Below are positions 61,956-64,000 of a DNA stretch of 64,000 nt, one piece after another. The stretch covers positions 1 to 64,000 of the IMG/VR virus record IMGVR_UViG_3300025697_000023; one strand, written 5' to 3'. Under the pieces are notes generated by a model. The model searched no databases, was not told the DNA's origin, and saw nothing but the letters and a program-made list of their open reading frames with translations. Both the position numbers and the translations under genes were made by a program. Every line of letters begins with the position of its first letter. Position 1 is the stretch's first letter. Origin of the DNA: a virus.

Positions 61956-62837
61956 ATGGGAAAACCAACTTCACTCACCTACGGGAAGGAAGCAACCCCA
62001 CCTTCGAAGGTTCTTGCTGCGAATCTTAGTGTTACAATCACTCGAGTAGTCGCTTCTTCCCCCAGAAAAGTATATATTCAGTGGTTAATACGTCATGTAG
62101 GACAAGCTTCAGGTTTTACTTTTCAAGTATATTGTTCGGGTTCTTCCGAGGGTCCTTGGGAACACATCGGAGTAGACCTCGTTGATACTTATTTTTTTGT
62201 TGATGAAGCATTTCCGGCGACTAATGACCGGTCGAATGCAGGACTCTTTTCTCTCCATAGGATTGTTTATTATAAAGTTACTGTTGACGACGGGGTTGTG
62301 TCTACCGCTGAAACAGTTAAAAAACTTGAAGGAGGTTTAGACCGTCGTCGCCGTGGAATCCACAGAAAGTTAGTACGAGACGCGGAGATATATCTTCGAA
62401 AAGTGGGGGGGACACAGGTTGCAATATTCAAACGTCGTAGATGGGGAACTCCTTGTCCGGATTGCCAGGCTAAAACAGGACAAACAACGTTATCTCATTG
62501 TTCCACGTGTCTAGGGACCGGTATTCAATACGGCTATTGGAATCCCGTGTATGGGTATGCCCAGCGAAAAGTGGCACCAATTACTATACATACTAGTGTT
62601 CAGGGGGACGTAGAATCTCATCGTATCGAAGTGTACATGATGAACATTCCGCAGGTAGAGCCTAAGGATGTCCTTGCATTTTTACGTGATGGTAAATACT
62701 TTAGTGTCGAGCAGGTAGTTCCTACTCAGATACAAGTTAACGACGTACATCAAGAATTAATCGTTTCTGAACTTTCACCGGGCTCCGTGGAGTATAATTT
62801 AGTAGCTGACCCGTGGCATGATCCGCCATGGTTCTAG
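61956..62837 (+). CDS. Putative neck or tail protein with a DnaJ-like zinc site (293 aa)
   Basis: The N-terminal ~110 residues look like a fibronectin-III-type beta domain (KVYIQWLIRHVGQASGFTFQVYCSG...YYKVTVDDG, written here in parts). The C-terminal part has FKRRRWGTPCPDCQA and SHCSTCLGTGIQYGYW, a C-x2-C...C-x2-C-x-G-x-G zinc site. Large phages carry structural proteins of this pattern near the connector genes. It starts in CTATAATG with a GAGGGG about 15 bases upstream, a loose spacing. Confidence 0.6.
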   Translation: MGKPTSLTYGKEATPPSKVLAANLSVTITRVVASSPRKVYIQWLIRHVGQASGFTFQVYCSGSSEGPWEHIGVDLVDTYFFVDEAFPATNDRSNAGLFSLHRIVYYKVTVDDGVVSTAETVKKLEGGLDRRRRGIHRKLVRDAEIYLRKVGGTQVAIFKRRRWGTPCPDCQAKTGQTTLSHCSTCLGTGIQYGYWNPVYGYAQRKVAPITIHTSVQGDVESHRIEVYMMNIPQVEPKDVLAFLRDGKYFSVEQVVPTQIQVNDVHQELIVSELSPGSVEYNLVADPWHDPPWF

Positions 62838-62846
62838 GAGGATAAT

Positions 62847-63011
62847 ATGAAGAAAATAGTAGAGCAAGATCGGGAATTAAAAGCCCTGGATGTCTTTGAG
62901 TCTAAAGACTGTGAGACTAAAAAAGTAGCTTATAATATCTTTGAACTCTACCGACCTATGGTCAACGGAGACGTTATCAGAATAAGAAGTGCGGTAACTC
63001 ATGGAAAATGA
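62847..63011 (+). CDS. 54-aa protein homologous to the Walker B region of the phage helicase, catalytic Glu replaced
   Basis: AGGAGGATAAT precedes the ATG. Residues ~12-53 align with residues 784-826 of the primase-helicase at 20897: LKALDVFESKD versus LMALDEFESAD, and NIFELYRPMVNGDVIR versus NIFELYRPMINGEVVR. The Walker B Glu (ALDEFE) is Val here. The DNA differs mainly at third codon positions, so the peptide has been kept while the DNA diverged. It has no Walker A, so it cannot be an ATPase. Its end overlaps the next start by eleven bases. It may bind a helicase partner or act as a decoy, or be a relic; only the similarity is certain. Confidence 0.75.
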   Translation: MKKIVEQDRELKALDVFESKDCETKKVAYNIFELYRPMVNGDVIRIRSAVTHGK

Positions 63012-63345
63012 AATTCTAAAAGTAGCGTATGCTGAGGGCTGCCGTCTTGCACTTTTGGATGCAGGTTACGACGTAAAGACAGCCGAGAACATGAGCGAGG
63101 ACATCACTGAAAAGATGACTCCTACAGTGCCCAACCAATTTAATCCCGTGATTGGCTTGGGGAAGAAGCCAACGAAGAAGTTGGAGAAAAAAGCAAAGGC
63201 CGAGCAGGCGCTTCTCAAGAAGTGGCTTGCGAGTATTGCCAAGAAGGGTGGTCCTAGTGCTGCCAAGGATTCCAAGATAGTGAAGGATATGCTAGCCATG
63301 GAAAAAGATGTTGCTTCCAAGATTCCTAAGATACCCAAGAAATAA
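63001..63345 (+). CDS. Small protein with the ILKVAYAEG N-terminal module (114 aa)
   Basis: It begins MENEILKVAYAEGCRLALLDAGY, the paralogue of the module in the protein at 45772. The rest is Lys-rich and helical (KPTKKLEKKAKAEQALLKKW). The start lies inside the previous small gene. Its stop is followed at once by the next ATG. Probably packaged or structural; function unknown. Confidence 0.65.
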   Translation: MENEILKVAYAEGCRLALLDAGYDVKTAENMSEDITEKMTPTVPNQFNPVIGLGKKPTKKLEKKAKAEQALLKKWLASIAKKGGPSAAKDSKIVKDMLAMEKDVASKIPKIPKK

Positions 63346-64000
63346 ATGGCAGGCATTATCCAAACTGACGAGGGCCTTCGCGGTAAGCTTCCTCGATTAG
63401 CGGGAGAGAGTCCTAATGTGGCTCCCGGAACTCCTCTTGCACTAATTGGTCTTTGGATTGTAGCGCTTCGACACAGGTTTTCCTCTGATCCTAATGAGCC
63501 TCTTCCTTGGATTTGGAGCCCGGATTTAAAATCAGAAGCAGCCGAAGATGGCTTTCCCCTTCCAGATGGAAGTCCCCGTAAACTTTTTATCGGCGCAGCT
63601 TATGACGTAGAAAAATCAGTACGAAATTACCGTCCTGCAATCTACGTAGACCGTGGGGATATAACGGTCCCTAAACTTATAATCGATGACCATGTAGGAC
63701 AGCAACTTTCAACCTCTCTCAAAGGTTTTTGGGCTCTTGCCAATATTCCTATTACTTTTTATTGTGAGTCTGAGAACGCGGGGGAATCAAGCCTTATAGC
63801 AGACACCGTTTGGTTCTATATTTTAGCCACAAGGGACATTTTTCGTGAGAGCTTTGGGTTGTATGATATCTCGCATCCTGTAATGGGAGCTACAAAGCCT
63901 ACGGAAGAAGATAAAGAGGTTTGGATAACACCGGTTAGCTTCGAGGTGCAATTAGACTTAAGATGGTCGACGAGGCCTATCGCGCCTTTAGTACGTGAAA
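63346..64000 (+). CDS. Unknown virion-type protein (3' partial)
   Basis: An open frame of 218 codons runs from the ATG at 63346, immediately after the previous stop, to the window end. It starts MAGIIQTDEGLRGKLPRLAG. It is mixed alpha/beta with segments such as LIGLWIVALRHRFSSDPNEP and WFYILATRDIFRESFGLYD. Its place after connector- and neck-type genes suggests a head-completion or tail protein, but no family is recognised. Confidence 0.65.
   Translation, partial: MAGIIQTDEGLRGKLPRLAGESPNVAPGTPLALIGLWIVALRHRFSSDPNEPLPWIWSPDLKSEAAEDGFPLPDGSPRKLFIGAAYDVEKSVRNYRPAIYVDRGDITVPKLIIDDHVGQQLSTSLKGFWALANIPITFYCESENAGESSLIADTVWFYILATRDIFRESFGLYDISHPVMGATKPTEEDKEVWITPVSFEVQLDLRWSTRPIAPLVRE

Noticed and set aside
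61951-61958. CTATAATG as a further copy of the promoter motif
   Set aside because: It overlaps the start codon of the gene at 61956, so a promoter there would give a leaderless message; more likely chance.

Overview
The window is a 64 kb piece of a large double-stranded DNA bacteriophage genome. The evidence is a terminase large subunit, portal, capsid maturation protease candidate, HK97-fold-like major capsid protein, endolysin-type amidase, and a full replication set, packed with overlapping start and stop codons. Many genes have AGGAGG-like ribosome binding sites, and TAA, TAG and TGA are all used as stops (standard bacterial code). The host cannot be named from the sequence. No tRNA, CRISPR array or insertion sequence was recognised.

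Layout. 1-317: end of a rightward gene entering from outside. 314-5222 (leftward): small membrane-like protein, small Cys protein, class II ribonucleotide reductase with an intein, RuvC-like resolvase. 5268-7795 (rightward): DUF2793-containing virion protein and two paralogous structural proteins. 7792-12558 (leftward operon): metallopeptidase-VWA protein, a Cys-containing protein, a retron-like reverse transcriptase and a Cys-rich protein. 12600-14359 (rightward): two virion-type proteins. 14322-15578 (leftward): MoxR-like AAA+ ATPase. 15608-17227 (rightward): terminase large subunit, followed by a roughly 270-base, highly structured, non-coding region. 17497-26214 (leftward): UDG-like/family A DNA polymerase with a mini-intein, primase-helicase, Cas4/RecB-like nuclease, candidate ssDNA-binding protein. 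26312-27334 (rightward): sigma-70-family factor with inserted zinc ribbons. 27382-33697 (leftward): ParB-like protein, small zinc proteins, amidase, second Cas4/RecB-like nuclease, SNF2-type helicase. From 33756 to the end (rightward): portal, a beta/beta-prime fusion RNA polymerase with an intein, an AEP primase-LigD-type phosphoesterase fusion, the rest of beta-prime, virion proteins, maturation protease, scaffold-like protein, major capsid protein, a repeat protein, a ribbon-helix-helix regulator, then connector/neck/tail-type genes.

How it works together. The phage encodes its own multisubunit RNA polymerase and its own sigma factor, a near-complete replisome, nucleotide supply and recombination enzymes. 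The polymerase genes sit inside the virion gene block, which allows (but does not prove) that this RNA polymerase is carried in the particle. Many proteins of the virion block share a recurrent short motif, hydrophobic-x-K-[VTLI]-A, which may be a packaging or processing signal.

The strongest candidates for something undescribed are: the reverse transcriptase operon; the structured RNA region after the terminase; the fused and split RNA polymerase with a primase-phosphoesterase gene between its parts; and a 54-residue ORF that copies the Walker B region of the phage helicase but lacks its catalytic Glu.
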